Shown here piece by piece: positions 1 to 11,477 of a stretch of 64,000 bases of DNA (positions within the stretch are counted from its first letter, which is position 1; every line of letters begins with the position of its first letter). Under the pieces are notes generated by a model, which was not told where the DNA came from, did not search any database, and was given only the letters and a program-made list of their open reading frames with translations. Location of the stretch: positions 26,552,277 to 26,616,276 of the forward strand of contig CP137667.1 in NCBI GenBank assembly GCA_037976565.1. The letters run 5' to 3'. This DNA comes from Mesocentrotus franciscanus (Eukaryota > Echinodermata > Echinoidea > Camarodonta > Strongylocentrotidae). The position numbers and the translations under genes were made by a program.

Positions 1-303
1 ATCAGAAGAAGAAATACGAAAAAAGGGGGGAAAAAAAAATACTGTCTGAAAATGAGGATGTGTAAAACACCGAAAACATCACTCCCTTTGATGAAATGAT
101 GCACCTATATATCAACACTGTTTCAGCTTCATAACATTAGAAATATCTTTGAAAATGCTTGTAAGGGCCTCTCATGTTTATCCCCCACGTCCGCATCCCG
201 GTGACTTAAGCTCACGCACGCCAGCTATTCTCCACTCCTGACGACGGATAGTCAACCTATTCGAAACGTCGAGCCACCCCCGCCACTCATCCTCTCCAAG
301 CAC
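1..303. other. Non-coding stretch with a short hairpin
   Basis: No coding signal is visible. An A-rich start is followed by unremarkable sequence. At 228-272 lies a hairpin in which GGATAG pairs with CTATTC (one G-T pair), between CTGACGA on the 5' side and GAAACGTC on the 3' side. This resembles the hairpins at the ends of many invertebrate retroelements and loosely resembles a hammerhead ribozyme core, but an extra C follows CTGACGA, so the core is not canonical. Confidence 0.4.
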
Positions 304-529
304 TATAGTTCTCCTTAGAACTATAAGCTAAGAAAAAAAGATAACCAACAGTCTCTTTCAAGACTACACCAACAGTCCTTTTCAGGACTACACAAGCACT
401 ATAGTTCTCCTTAGAACTATAAGCTAAGAAAGAAAGATAAACCAACAGTCTTTTTCAAGACTACACCAACAGTCCTTTACAGGACTACACACCCTCAAGA
501 AAGATTACCAAGAGTTCTTTTCAGAACTC
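304..529 (+). repeat. Tandem hairpins like the histone mRNA 3' stem-loop
   Basis: Two near-identical units of about 96 bp (304-399 and 400-495) are followed by a further hairpin. Each unit has a hairpin with a 9-bp TATAGTTCT stem and CCTT loop (304-325; 400-421), then a purine run of AAGAAAGA type, then two small hairpins. The small ones have 6-bp stems and 4-nt loops, mostly TTTC: AGTCCT-TTTC-AGGACT at 374-389, AGTCTT-TTTC-AAGACT at 447-462, a TTAC-loop version at 471-486 and GAGTTCT-TTTC-AGAACTC at 512-529. The one at 350-365 has a C/A mismatch next to the loop. A 5' CCAAC flank, an AC-rich 3' flank and a CAAGAAAGA element at 496-504 match the known layout of sea urchin histone 3' ends (SLBP site plus U7 target). 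No histone coding sequence is present upstream in the window. Confidence 0.6.
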
Positions 530-959
530 CTCAATCCTCCCTCTCTCTCTCTCACATGGTGCACCGCAAGCCTATTGTACATATTCCTTTGTTTTCATTT
601 CCTCCGTGCGTTTGATGTGTGCCATGTGATAACAATTATAAGAGTTTTGTTTGCCACTGTTGAACCAGTGACTTTGTAAGAAAACGCAAGTGTTTACATA
701 ATTCTTCCTTTCAGACGATATGGGTGAAATGATGTCAATAGTTAGGATACTAATGCGTATAACATGGTTTATACCTTAAATATACAAACGATTAAAATAG
801 TCAAGACAACTGCAATATTTAGCTACAGTAATATTATTTAATATTCAAAGCGACTGAGTATATTTATTACATTGTTAGATAACTCATGATTGTGTTAGGT
901 AAGTGTCATCTACCAAAGTAAACATAATTGTAAACACAGTTTGGATAGTCTCACGGTTT
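530..959. other. No gene seen
   Basis: A short CT-rich tract (about 536-554) is followed by AT-rich sequence with no coding signal or recognised repeat. Confidence 0.5.
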
Positions 960-1260
960 GGTTCCCACTGCCGATCAAACCAACCCGACCAAGCCCAATC
1001 AAGCCCGATTACCCATTTTCCCCCGACCAATCCCGACCACATGCCTAAACACAAGCTCTTCCCGACCTCTTTTCGACCATTGACGACCCACATTCGACCA
1101 TTCACGACTCCTGCACGACGTATATTCGACCACAACTTCGATCTCTTCTCGATCATTCCGATCTACATACAATCCCAACGCGATCCCTACTAGACCAACT
1201 AGACGTACACACGATCTCTACACAATCTCGGCCCGAGCAGATCGACCTGTTCGAACAGGG

Positions 1261-2190
1261 ATCCAAGATGACTCGTGAATTGAGTGGTTGCACAAAATAT
1301 TATAGTCAGCTGATGGTACAGTACTCATTTTTGATCAGCGTTCAGTTCATCTCAGACACTCAAGAAGGCTAAAGGCTTATTTCGAAGTCAATGCATTCCA
1401 CATTTCTTTAAACTTCCCCCTGCAGACCCAGTGCCATTTGCCAAAGTACTGTATTGCACATGATACTTAAAACATTAATTTTATTTGCCTTTTCAAACAG
1501 AATGTCAAGAGCTGCACGTGTCGCAGTCACATGTTACTACCAATTCTAGAAGCGATTAACTTAATTAGTATCAATATACCGGTACGAAGAAAATGTGATT
1601 AGATCAGCACGTAATTGTGTTCTTGTTTTTTTAAATATTTATAAGGTGTTTTATTTATTCAATACCAGAGGCAATACATATAACCGAAATCATGAAATTT
1701 ACATCATATTCAGAACAATCAAAATACAACTCAGAATAATCAAAATACAATTCAAAAGTATTATTCTGAACATCAACTGCTAAACAAAATAACTCTTTCA
1801 TACATTTCCTTATTCGTTTAAAACAATAATAGTAATAATTATAATGATAAAATACTTATTTACATCTCCGTGGTCATTTCATGTTCATTTTGTGCTTCTT
1901 TGAAGAAAAAAACGAATATCTGTTGAATTAAAAAAAAAATAAAAAGTACATGAAATGTTACAGTTTGTCAAAATATTGTTTAAAAAGTACTACCTCTCAA
2001 AAGAGACAAACTCCCCCAAAGAGAGAGATAAAGATAAAAACAACCAAAAACAACCAAAAACAACCCCCAAAAAAAAAAACAACAACAACAAACAAACAAA
2101 TATAAACATAAAGCAAAGAAATACTGCTGGGATAGAGGGTTGGGAAGTTGCTTTTTTAAAAGTTAATTAATATTACACAAAACTTTCCAA
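1261..2190. other. AT-rich non-coding sequence
   Basis: No gene is seen. There are AT-rich tracts, and an A/C-rich low-complexity run at about 2020-2100. It probably belongs to the inverted-repeat element or to the 3' end of the minus-strand LINE, but the boundary between the two cannot be placed. Confidence 0.4.
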
Positions 2191-2194
2191 GGTC

Positions 2195-5100
2195 TCTCAT
2201 TTTTTTAAGTGAATTGAAAGAGTATCCCTTTCCATTGCAAGTTTTTTTTTCCTCTTTCCTATTTTCGAAAATTTTATCTTTTACTTCATCTACATTTGGA
2301 GGCTTCCCCTTCTCTGCTATTAAAAATCATCAATTTAATCAAAATCAGAATGTGGTTTAGTAATTGCTCCGATTTTTTATTACTCCCATCTATTCCAATA
2401 TGAATTTCTTTCCACGACAATTTCCTTAGAATTGGTAAATTGAGTTTATCAGCACATTTTCCCCAGAATCTTTTTATTATATTACATTAAAAAAACATGT
2501 TGATAGGTTTCCTCCAAAATATTGCAATACGAACACAAACCGTTTGTACGAGATTTATATCTATGCAAATGACGGTTTGTATAAACTATTCTATGCAAAA
2601 GTTTAAACTGAAATTCTCTCAGTTTACTGTTTAATGTGCACAACTTTGGTTGAACAAAACAAAATTCCACTTCTTTAGTTGTAATATTATAAAGTTCCAT
2701 TAAGTTATGAAATGCTGAGCTGATTTCTGCATTCTTCTTGATTTGACTTTTATACACCATCTTTGCAGTTATTTCTTCAAATTTAAAAACCTTCTTTGCA
2801 AATATTAATTCTAAACTAAGGCCACAGTGGATGGACTTTTTGCAGGCTGAACATTCTGTTTCCATTCGTGAGGAATTATTGAATAGATTTTGTTAACTTT
2901 TGTAATTTCTTCCTTACTTAAACCAATGGTAATAAAAAATGCATCTTATTCATCGCATATGTGATGAAGTCGATATATTAAAAAAAAAAAAATTTCCTCA
3001 AATAAAGTTTGACCTTCTAGTTGAATAAAATTATTATTATACAATATTTCATTGCCTCTGTATCTCTCTTCTGTTTTAACATATTCTTTCATATCTATCC
3101 ATGCTTTCAGAAGATTCTGATAAAAAGAAGGTAACATGAGTTTTACTGTATCTCTCCAATAGTTGCAATAAATATTAAATTCCCGCCCATTGGTCTCATT
3201 AAATATTTAAAGTAATGTTTCCATTTGATAGCTTGAGTTCCTGTTACAAGCCTTTTTATCCACATTATTCTCTGTGCCTTTACAAACAGTCGGAAATTCA
3301 TCATTTTGAGCCCACCCTGCGGATAGTCTAAAACATGATGCTTTTATTAATTTTGCCTTTACTTCTTCACAAAAAAAAAATCAAAACATATTTCTTCAAT
3401 TTCGCTATACACCTATTCTGGAACCGGCATCAATGTTGATAAATATATAAATTTAGAATAGCCATATACTTTCATTAATTGAATTTTCCCCATTAATGTT
3501 AAATCACGCTGCTTCCACCACGTAAAACGTTTTTTAATCTTGCTCAATATTTCTTTATAATTCATTTGTTCTTTGATATCTTCGTGTATTGAAAAATAAA
3601 TTCCTAGTATTTTAACAATATCTACTTGCTTCCCAAACGGAAATGTATGAGTGGATAATTGTGGACCTAAGGGCAAAATGAATGTCTTGTCCTTGTTTAA
3701 CTTTAAGCCTGACATTTTATAAAAACATTCAAAAATATGTTTAATTTCCTTAAATGAATTCGAATCTTTAATGAAAAGCGTTATATCGTCTGCGTATCGG
3801 CAGTGGGAGAAAGGGGATCTCCCTGCCTTACTCCTCTTTCAACCTTGAAATAACCTGTTGATGTATATCCATTTATAACACAACTTTCTGCTTTAGCATA
3901 AAAATTATTAACCCATTTACAAAACCCTGGTCCAAAATTAAATGATTGTAAAACCTTATATAAAAATAAATGTGAAACAGAATCAAATGCTTTTTCAAAA
4001 TCAATGGCCACCAAAAAAGCGTGTTCTCTGTAAAAAGAAGTATGAAAGATCATGTCGTCTATTATTCGTATTGCTTCTCCAATGTTCCTATCCTTAACTC
4101 TTTGCCCGCCACGTACACAATCCCCCCTGTGCCACATTGTTTTTAGGGTGCCACCTTAGGAGGGGTTCTGCATGGACTATGCTTATTCAACTCGCAATAA
4201 CTTTTGATTGGTGTACTGTAATGTGTACTGTAAAGTGTGATGTGTATACAATGCGAAGCACGCGTTACTATTGTGTGTGTGTGCGTACAATAGAATTAAA
4301 TGCGTTCCGTGTGTATTGTGAATGAAATGTGACTTGAGTCGAAGTTGGCAGCCCGCTGTATGTTCCGCTAGCCGAACGTAGCGGGCAAAGAGTTAACATA
4401 TCCCAACTGATCAAAACTAACAATTTCAGGTAAAACTTCTTGTATTCTCTTTAAAAGTATCTTAGATAGGATTTTATAATCTACGTTTAGCAACGAAATC
4501 GGTATGTAATTCTTAATAAGCTCCGGATCTTTGCCATCTTTATGTATCAAGATAATAACTGCTTGCCTTTGAGAGCCTGATAATTCCCCTTGTTGAAGAG
4601 CTTCATTAAAAGATGCAAGAACTAGATCTCCAATTACTGGCCAAAATTTCTGATAAAATTCTGCACTTAAACCATCATTTCCTGGAGATTTGTTAAGTTC
4701 CATATCTTTTAGTATTTCTATGCATTCCCTTTCTACGATTGTTTCCTCACATGAATCTCGTGATATATTATTCCATTTTGGCAGGTTATTAGGAAAGAAG
4801 TCCAAAGTGTCATCTTGTATAGAATTTATTTGCTATATAGCTGCCCATAAAATGATTTTATTCCTTCAATTAATTTTTTTTTTCGTTAGAAGTGGTATTT
4901 CCATTTCCATTTAATTTCTTTATTTTACTTTTTTCTATTTGATTCCATTAACTGTTTGAAGAATCCTGTATTCTTTTCTCCACATTCATACCATGAGGAT
5001 CTTGACCGTACTTTTAAACCTTCATTGATGTAATCGTGGAGTAAACTTAGTTGTTGTTTCTTAGTTTTCACATTTTCAGAAATATCTTTGTGATGTCCAT

Positions 5101-5715
5101 TGCCAATCGACAATAAATCCTCTTCTAAGTCTTTAATCTCTTTTACCAATTTTCCGATTTTTTTCTTTCTTTCCTTTCCTCCGCCCTTTTTCTTGATAGT
5201 TTAATTGTAAACTTCCGTATTTCCATTTTCATGAAATCCCATAGTACTCACTTATCTTTAATTTCAACAGACAGTTTCTCTTTTAAAGTCTTTATTTCTT
5301 CTCTAATCTTCTTAATGTATTCCTTGTCACTTAATAGACTATCATCATTAAACTTCCAATAAGATCTTTCATTTTTATTTTTGTCGATGACCTATTATGG
5401 ATTACCAGATTAACTGCTGAATGGTCAGGGGCTATAGAGGGAACAATGTCATATTTGGATGTTATTTGCTCTAAATTCTCTGATATGATCCAATAATCTA
5501 AGCGACTTTGCATAAAAGGATTTCGTTGTTTATACGTGTATTGCTTTTATCTTTATTTTTACTTCTCCATACATCACGTAATCTATATCTATCCATGAAC
5601 TCTTCAATTTTTTTACTAAATTTTGTTTGCTTCTTTGATACTTGTCCAAAATAATCTAGATTCGTGTCTCTAATAGCATTGAAGTCACCCCAAGTGCTAC
5701 TGGATTACCTTCTGT
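2195..5715 (-). mobile_element. LINE retrotransposon of the L1/Tx1 kind, 5'-truncated and broken
   Basis: Read on the minus strand, the pieces follow the order of a LINE ORF2. An AP-type endonuclease tail comes first, with GDFN (about 5680), SRLDYW (about 5505) and a PDHS motif. Then come a linker ending in a WYECGEKNT-type motif (about 4960) and reverse transcriptase blocks: SPGNDGLSAEFYQKFW near 4690, ISLLNVDYK near 4500, AIDFEKAFDSV near 4010, RQGDPLSP near 3815 and YADD near 3795. A C-terminal part follows with LMGKIQL near 3490 and a Cys/His zinc motif (CSYC then H) near 2500. Reading frames are broken in several places. The step from GDPLSP straight to YADD shows an internal deletion of some 30-40 residues. 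The copy begins inside the endonuclease and is therefore 5'-truncated. It cannot be active. Confidence 0.85.
4098..4392. mobile_element. piggyBac-type MITE, 295 bp, TTAA target site
   Basis: The terminal inverted repeats are CTCTTTGCCCGCCACGT on the left and, reverse-complemented, CTCTTTGCCCGCTACGT on the right. TTAA flanks both sides (4094-4097 and 4393-4396). The element splits the reverse transcriptase frame of the LINE. Removing it with one TTAA rejoins that frame between GYV and KDRN, which confirms both ends. It has no coding capacity. TTAA duplication with short inverted repeats is the hallmark of piggyBac-mobilised elements. Confidence 0.88.
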
Positions 5716-6238
5716 ATTATTCCTATTGAGTTGAGTTGCGATCGGAAAGATCGAGTGCGGTCGAGAAGTGGTCGAGAAGTGCTCGGGATGTCATCGAGAA
5801 GCAGTCGAGAAGTGAGCGAGTTCGGTCGAGTGACTGTTTAGGGCAGACATGTACCGATCGTCAAGCGGTTGAGTTGTTGATCGAGTTGATCTGGAACCGA
5901 TCGTGTAGAAGTTGTGTATAAATCGAGAAGATCGGGTAGTGATCGGCGGAAAAAATCCACCGCGACCAAACTAGACCTCTATACGATCGATTCCCGATCA
6001 GCTCGACCTCTACTCGACCAATACACGATCGCTGTACGATCGCTTGCCTTCTCGACCCCTACACGATATTTTTTGACATGCCAAAAATGGTCGTGTAGGA
6101 ACCCAGATCGATACCGATCAAGGTAGACCGACCCCGATCAAGGTAGACCGACCCCGATCACCCTTGCCGACCGAGCCCGACCAGGCCAAAATAGCTTGAT
6201 CGGGCTTGGTCGGGTTGGTTTGATCGGCAGTGGGAACC

Positions 6239-6707
6239 CACCAACATTTTTTTACTGGAAATTTACAAACACGCAAATTGCGTGTGATTTCCATTATTTA
6301 GGCAATTGGGTATACGCGCTTGTTAGGAAAGCAAATGATAGAAGAATCAAATTGGAAATTGAATAAACTATTTGTTTTATCGGGCATACTCAGTGTTTTT
6401 AAATTCTACACAATGCTAGTTTTAATAATGAGGTGCAATATAATGAGCATTCCGGTGGTTTAGGAATACCAACGACAGAATATTAGTCATAAGAGTCATT
6501 ATTTTGACAAAAACATATCTCCAACTTTATGATTACGAGATAAGGGGGGAGGAAAGTGTCCTAAAGTTTCAGGTTCATCTTCGAGGTGTGGCTTCATTTG
6601 AATCTCAACAAGTAAACACAAATAAATAAAAACTACATTTATTATTCAATGTACGAACCAAAGGATCTTTTTGTGATGACAGATATAAAATCGGTCAGAT
6701 AATCCTC
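6239..6707. other. No gene seen
   Basis: AT-rich sequence to the right of the inverted-repeat element, with no coding signal or recognised repeat. Confidence 0.5.
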
Positions 6708-6956
6708 CTAATCCTCATTAGATGTTAAACCTTTATCAGCATGCTTGCTCGGCTCTTCGTCTCCATGAAGAGCGCGTCTCAGGGCATGGACTATGCTGTC
6801 CCCATACCTGGACAGATTAATTATACCAATTACAAGCTTATCAGGAGACACCACTCGTTCATCATCACAATGTACAGCCTTGCTTGGTTTGTACGACACG
6901 ATTTCATGTCGTTATGTAGCGACCTTCTTCTTGACATCCGCGTTTACAGATGCCAT
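6708..6956 (-). pseudogene. Short open frame of unknown function with one internal stop
   Basis: From an ATG at 6956 (context CAATATGG) the minus strand reads 82 codons to a TAG at 6708-6710. There is one in-frame TAA at codon 15 (6914-6912). The product would be small, charged and without membrane segments: it starts MASVNADVKKKVAT and ends with an acidic tail (SKHADKGLTSNED). The base composition is less AT-rich than its surroundings, which suggests a real coding remnant, perhaps an exon or a retrocopy. No family is recognised. It could also be a chance frame. Confidence 0.3.
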
Positions 6957-7333
6957 ATTGAATATTATACAACTCACTCCCAGATCCTAATCAAATGATT
7001 GGTCATGCGCGGTCACGTGTGATTCATTTACTGAGCCTATTGCATGCTTTTTCATGAAAAAGAGTGCAATATTTTCCAGTACTATCCAACGATTTTTCAA
7101 TGCCGCGCAGTAGTGCGCGTAGAGGTAAGGGCGCTTAATACTGCGTGCACACATGGGCCTATTCTTGCGCAGCACTATGCGTAAATGGGTATAGATAGAG
7201 GTACGCTTGCTATATCTATACTTATGTGTGCGCACTAAATTGAGAGTTATTAAAACTTGAGATTTATTTGTCAGCCATAAACTGTCACGAAACAATCTTG
7301 AATTAATTATTTTTACATCAAATAACAAGGATC
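6957..7333. other. No gene seen
   Basis: There is a 113-codon minus-strand frame here, but its composition is like random AT-rich sequence and it has no recognisable motif. Confidence 0.4.
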
Positions 7334-7531
7334 TAGGAGTTTCATTGTATAAAACAAATGATGCATGCTCATTCGTTCATTATGCGATCTATACGCTCTC
7401 GTTGATGCTGTGTGTATCTATCGCACTTAGCCTAACGGCTTCGTGCGATAGAAACACACATCCTCAACTCGAGTGCGGATATATTGTATAATGAACTCAT
7501 GAGCATGCATCATTTGTATAATGACCTCCTA
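7334..7531. mobile_element. Hairpin MITE, about 198 bp
   Basis: Almost the whole segment is one imperfect palindrome. TAGGAG...CAAATGATGCATGCTCAT on the left is mirrored by ATGAGCATGCATCATTTG...CTCCTA on the right, and the arms continue inward to GTGCGATAG around 7425-7450 with a short loop. There is no coding capacity. It is most likely a non-autonomous DNA element. No clear target-site duplication was seen. Confidence 0.65.
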
Positions 7532-8724
7532 AACACTGAACATGTGCAACATACTGCAGTTTGAGTGAACTACTATACATATAATCGTGTTGATCATGCT
7601 GAAGGGCATTCAACAGTTCAACTCCAAGCATGTTCATAATATGATTATGTAGACTCATGAGATATGATATCAAATATCATAAATTAGTTACTAATGTAAA
7701 ATGATTAAGACGCACTTTAACTGATAAGGTTCTTACGACAGTGGACGTGTCCATGCTTTCTTACGCGTTTCCTATAGCATAATACTAGTTTTTCATATAT
7801 AATTGTGTCCTTACTAATTTAGAGATGAAATTCATTATTTAGTTATTCCCATAGACATTAAACCATTGCCTATGTGAACCGAATGGCTTCTATATAAAAG
7901 CGTATAGAAGTGAGAGAATTCAATTCAATTCAATTCAATAGTCAATGTGTTAATATGAATGTGTTAATATGGTCTCGCTTAACTGATATGCATGATATGA
8001 GATCAATTGGGGGAAGGAACGGTAAGAGGGTTGTTGTCTTGTTGTCTCTTATTAGTTTAAGCGTAAAATAACTTATGATATAATACATCATGGTTGGCCT
8101 ATTTCATAAAGTTTCTTTCAAGTTTTAATCACTACTACCAACACATTTGGAATTGTGTCCAACCTTTCATGCGCATTGATTGTGAGCAAGCTTCTTTCAT
8201 TCTGTAGTTCGTATTTCTAATAAAGGACTGGGGCAGACGTAGTAATAATGAAAATTGTATCAACCGGTGTCATGTTGATTCCTGTTCACCAGACTCTGAG
8301 GTGAAAGAGTAATTGAAGATACGGTTATTCCATTTAATTTCATTCGTCCCATGTTTTCTCAATCTTGCAGGGAGCGAAACTGCTGTACATATCTATCATG
8401 CACGTATTGTGTCTTCAATAATATTATTGACTACATTATGAGTGTAACTATTTACTAGAACCTAAGTACTCCTTTACCATACCACTTTCTGCTCGTTACC
8501 TTACCTTGGATTAATAATGAACTTTGAAAAGAGTAGTCGGAATACGCCTTTTATTTTAATTGATATTTATATTCTTAAATGACATCCTACTTTACATTAT
8601 GAAACATTTTAAGTGAAATTTTGCCATTACATTTTTGGCGAATTTGAGGCTCCAAAAAATTTAGAGGGGCTTTAAACATCATGTGCTACATGAATATATT
8701 ATGCGTGTTATCTTATATACCGTG
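7532..8724. other. No gene seen
   Basis: AT-rich sequence without coding signal. A simple AATTC run (AATTCAATTC...) lies at 7917-7939. Confidence 0.5.
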
Positions 8725-9200
8725 TTTGTTGTATTATCTGTACATGTCTGTAGAGCAACAGCGGTGGAGTGGTGCATACTGTGACTCATCGTCTCGATAC
8801 AACATCGTTACGTCTATTTGGAGCCAGAAGGGTAGTAACTCATTGTGCTTTTAAGCAGAATTAACGTCCTTCTGGCTCCCAACGCACTAGTATAGTATGA
8901 ATGATGCATGCGAATAAAGATCATACTCAATTAGTGTTACAAAAAATAAAAAATAAAGCAAAGTGCGGAAATGCCTTCTTGACCAAAATAAAATTATATA
9001 AGTCTATATAAGGTTCAGTACAGGTAGCGCAGTTAATATAGTTATGTATTAGTATTGTTCATTTAAAAAAAAAAAAAAAAATCTTCAATATGTTATAAAT
9101 ATTAAGTTTAATAGGTCAAAGATATGTAGTATTTGTTTGTTGGATACGGATTTGCTTAATCATATCTATCGATACGAATACTTCATATCATTTGTCATAT
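8725..9200 (+). repeat. Old dispersed repeat, copy 1
   Basis: This segment aligns, with many changes, to 9858-10330. Shared blocks are GTATTATCTGTACATGTC, GTGGTGCATACTGTGAC, ATGT/TGTTCATTTAAA and GTTTGTTTGTT. In the middle GGAGCCAGAAGG (about 8820) is mirrored by CCTTCTGGCTCC (about 8870), so the unit contains a hairpin of roughly 12-bp arms. Confidence 0.55.
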
Positions 9201-9240
9201 TATACTTCATCATATAACTTAATGCCGATTGTTCTGTAGA

Positions 9241-9460
9241 GATGTCGTGGTCTAGTGGATAAGTGACCGGAATGTCGATTACATGGTTCGCGGGACAAAT
9301 GTCTTTTGACAAGATATTAATCTGCATTTGCCATTCTACACCCAGGTGATTGAAATGTGTACCCGGCTAAAGGAAATTCCTCGAATGTTTATAAAGGAGT
9401 AATAATAGTACAGCGCTTTGAAGCCATACTTTCCAGCGCTATATAAATGGTCCTGTTATT
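9241..9460 (+). mobile_element. tRNA-derived SINE
   Basis: The head GTCGTGGTCTAGTGGATAAG matches a pol III A box, and ATGGTTCGCGGGAC lies at the B-box distance. The body ends in an AGCGCTTTG...CCAGCGCTATATAAATGG block that runs into ATT repeats. This tail is typical of SINEs in echinoderm genomes. It is not a functional tRNA, since the arms do not pair. Confidence 0.7.
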
Positions 9461-9640
9461 ATTTTAATTATCAAACTATTATTGGTATCATTATCATTAA
9501 TTTTCATTATAGCTATTGTTATTATCAAGATTACTATAATTTGCATTATTAATATTAGAAGTAGTGGTAGTAGTAGCAGCAGCAGTAGTAGTAGTATTTT
9601 TATTATTATTATTATTATTAGTAGTAGTAGTAGTAGTAGT

Positions 9641-9685
<45 letters not shown>

Positions 9686-9700
9686 ATTATAACTAATGTC
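9461..9700. repeat. (ATT)n/(AGT)n microsatellite
   Basis: Runs of ATT/TTA and GTA triplets form the SINE tail. Long serine/isoleucine frames on both strands are artefacts of the repeat. Confidence 0.9.
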
Positions 9701-9857
9701 AATGTGATTAGTATTATTTCGAAAATCCTTCTTTTATGTTAAATTTTGTAGGATATTTATATATTAATTGTAATTTTGATTGTAATATATTTTCTCCTCG
9801 TTTCCACAGTGTACCATTAACAATGTGTCATTGTGCGTGTTGCCTATTAAACCATAT

Positions 9858-10340
9858 GTTGTGTATTATCTGTACATGTCAGTAGAGCAAACGTGGTGAC
9901 GTGGTGCATACTGTGACCAGGGAGAATCTCCCTGCTGTGACTCAACGTCTCGATACAGCAATTATAGGTCTGTTCGAAGCCAGAAGGGTGTAATATCATT
10001 CTATGTTAACATCCTTATGGCTCCAAACACACATGTGCGGTTTGAATGATACATTACGAATAAATAACACAAGCTTGTGTAACCGTGTTAAAATAAGTAC
10101 AAGAAAACTTGTCAGCATAAAGCGGGTATGTTTCGTGACGCAGAGAAAATTCAATACAATTGATGCATTTCAGACAACGTATTTACTATAGTTCTGCATG
10201 GTAATTGTTCATTTAAAGCAATGTTTGTTTTTAATATGTTATCAAAATTGAATCCAGGAGGTCTAATATATGAAGTGTTTGTTTGTTCTGTCATGATTGA
10301 ATAACGACTTGCTCTTATCTTCCCTAGGTAGATAGGAACA
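9858..10340 (+). repeat. Old dispersed repeat, copy 2
   Basis: Diverged copy of 8725-9200. The internal hairpin is less perfect (AGCCAGAAGG near 9978 against CCTTATGGCTCC near 10012), and it carries a small extra palindrome, CAGGGAGAATCTCCCTG, near 9918. Confidence 0.55.
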
Positions 10341-11477
10341 TTATCTGAAATCATATATCGATCATCCAGTCAGAGCGAGCCCTTGAGCGTACGTAAGAGA
10401 GAGAGAAAAAAAAATAGAGAGAAAAATGGAGGGGGGTCCGTATACTTTATGTATTACACAATTTGTAATTAGTTCAGGCTTCAGATATACATTTTGAATT
10501 TTTCGTAGTATTACGAAGATATTTCAGAGTTTCCGGCCTATATTCCGTGACCTAAAAGTATCTTTCCTACCATAACGAGCCCCCCCCCCTATCCCTCCCT
10601 CCTGTCTCCCTCACTTTAACCCTCTATTTCACCTACCGCTCTCTTTTAACGAATATTTTTATTTTTTCCCATGCATCTATGTATGATATCCCTTATTCTA
10701 GATGCATGCTACCATTTTAATTTTCATAAACTAATCAAATGTATTGATTATTTGATTCCAACGCAACAAGGCAGGTATACGTTGGTTTTGCTTGTTCTTC
10801 AAGTGACCCCTTAAATGACGATTGAGATTGATTTCTCTGCTCAGTAATCAAATAGGCATAATTTTAAGATTTTCAAGACCAGCTAATGTTTGTTGGGTTT
10901 CATGCCATTGGAATTTTAAAAAATAAAATAAATTTGATACCCTTTGTCCTTTAAAGAGAAGGCTGAGTTTTGGGAAATTAGAGAATGGGATATTTTTCAT
11001 TCTTTGTATGGCATTGTAGAATAACATTTTCTCTAATTATTATTACTTTACTTATTTTTCTTTTATGAAAATCGTATGGTAAGATTGGATTTCCCCCAAA
11101 TTACGCAGCATTTATTTTATGTCTACATGTACAGTTAGATCTAAATTATTCCTACTCTTACCAAGTTGTGTGTTTTTTCTAAGTATGTCAACAATTGATT
11201 TGTCCCAAAATATATTTCTTGAGAATGTGACATAATTATTATTGCTTTAAAAGCATTAACAAAAATCAGCAAAAGCCCTTATTCAACCACTTAAAATTTC
11301 ATTCTTGAGTTACTAAAAACACCTCAGAAATATCAAATTTACAAGGGGTAGGAATAATTAATTGTTAACTGTATATGACATGGACCGTAATGTGACTAAT
11401 CATCTTAATACGCCATAAGCATGTAAAGTAAAACTTCAATACATGTCATAATTGGCACATCGTATGAGTATGCTTAA
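10341..11477. other. No gene seen
   Basis: AT-rich sequence with a GA-rich tract at about 10395-10430 and a C-rich run near 10580. No coding signal. Confidence 0.5.

Larger units (their letters stand above)
960..6238. mobile_element. Inverted-repeat (foldback-like) DNA element, interrupted
   Basis: The first 45 bp (960-1004, starting GGTTCCCACTGCC) and the last 45 bp (6194-6238, ending GGCAGTGGGAACC) are inverted copies with about one mismatch. Inside both ends the sequence is built from short CGATC/CGACC-type motifs (about 1000-1260 and 5735-6190), as in foldback elements. No transposase was found between them. The middle is taken up by a LINE inserted later (about 2195-5715). Flanking bases do not give a convincing target-site duplication (CAC is shared on both sides, nothing longer), so the superfamily is open. 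Apparent reading frames over 884-1200 and 5736-6126 come from this repetitive sequence and are not genes. Confidence 0.65.

Noticed and set aside
884..1193. Two overlapping coding frames
   Set aside because: They coincide with the left inverted repeat of the 960-6238 element and its CGACC-type repeats.
6987..7328. 113-codon minus-strand gene
   Set aside because: No motif, random-like composition and no support from context.
9439..9742. Long serine- or isoleucine-rich coding frames on both strands
   Set aside because: Produced by ATT/AGT triplet repeats.
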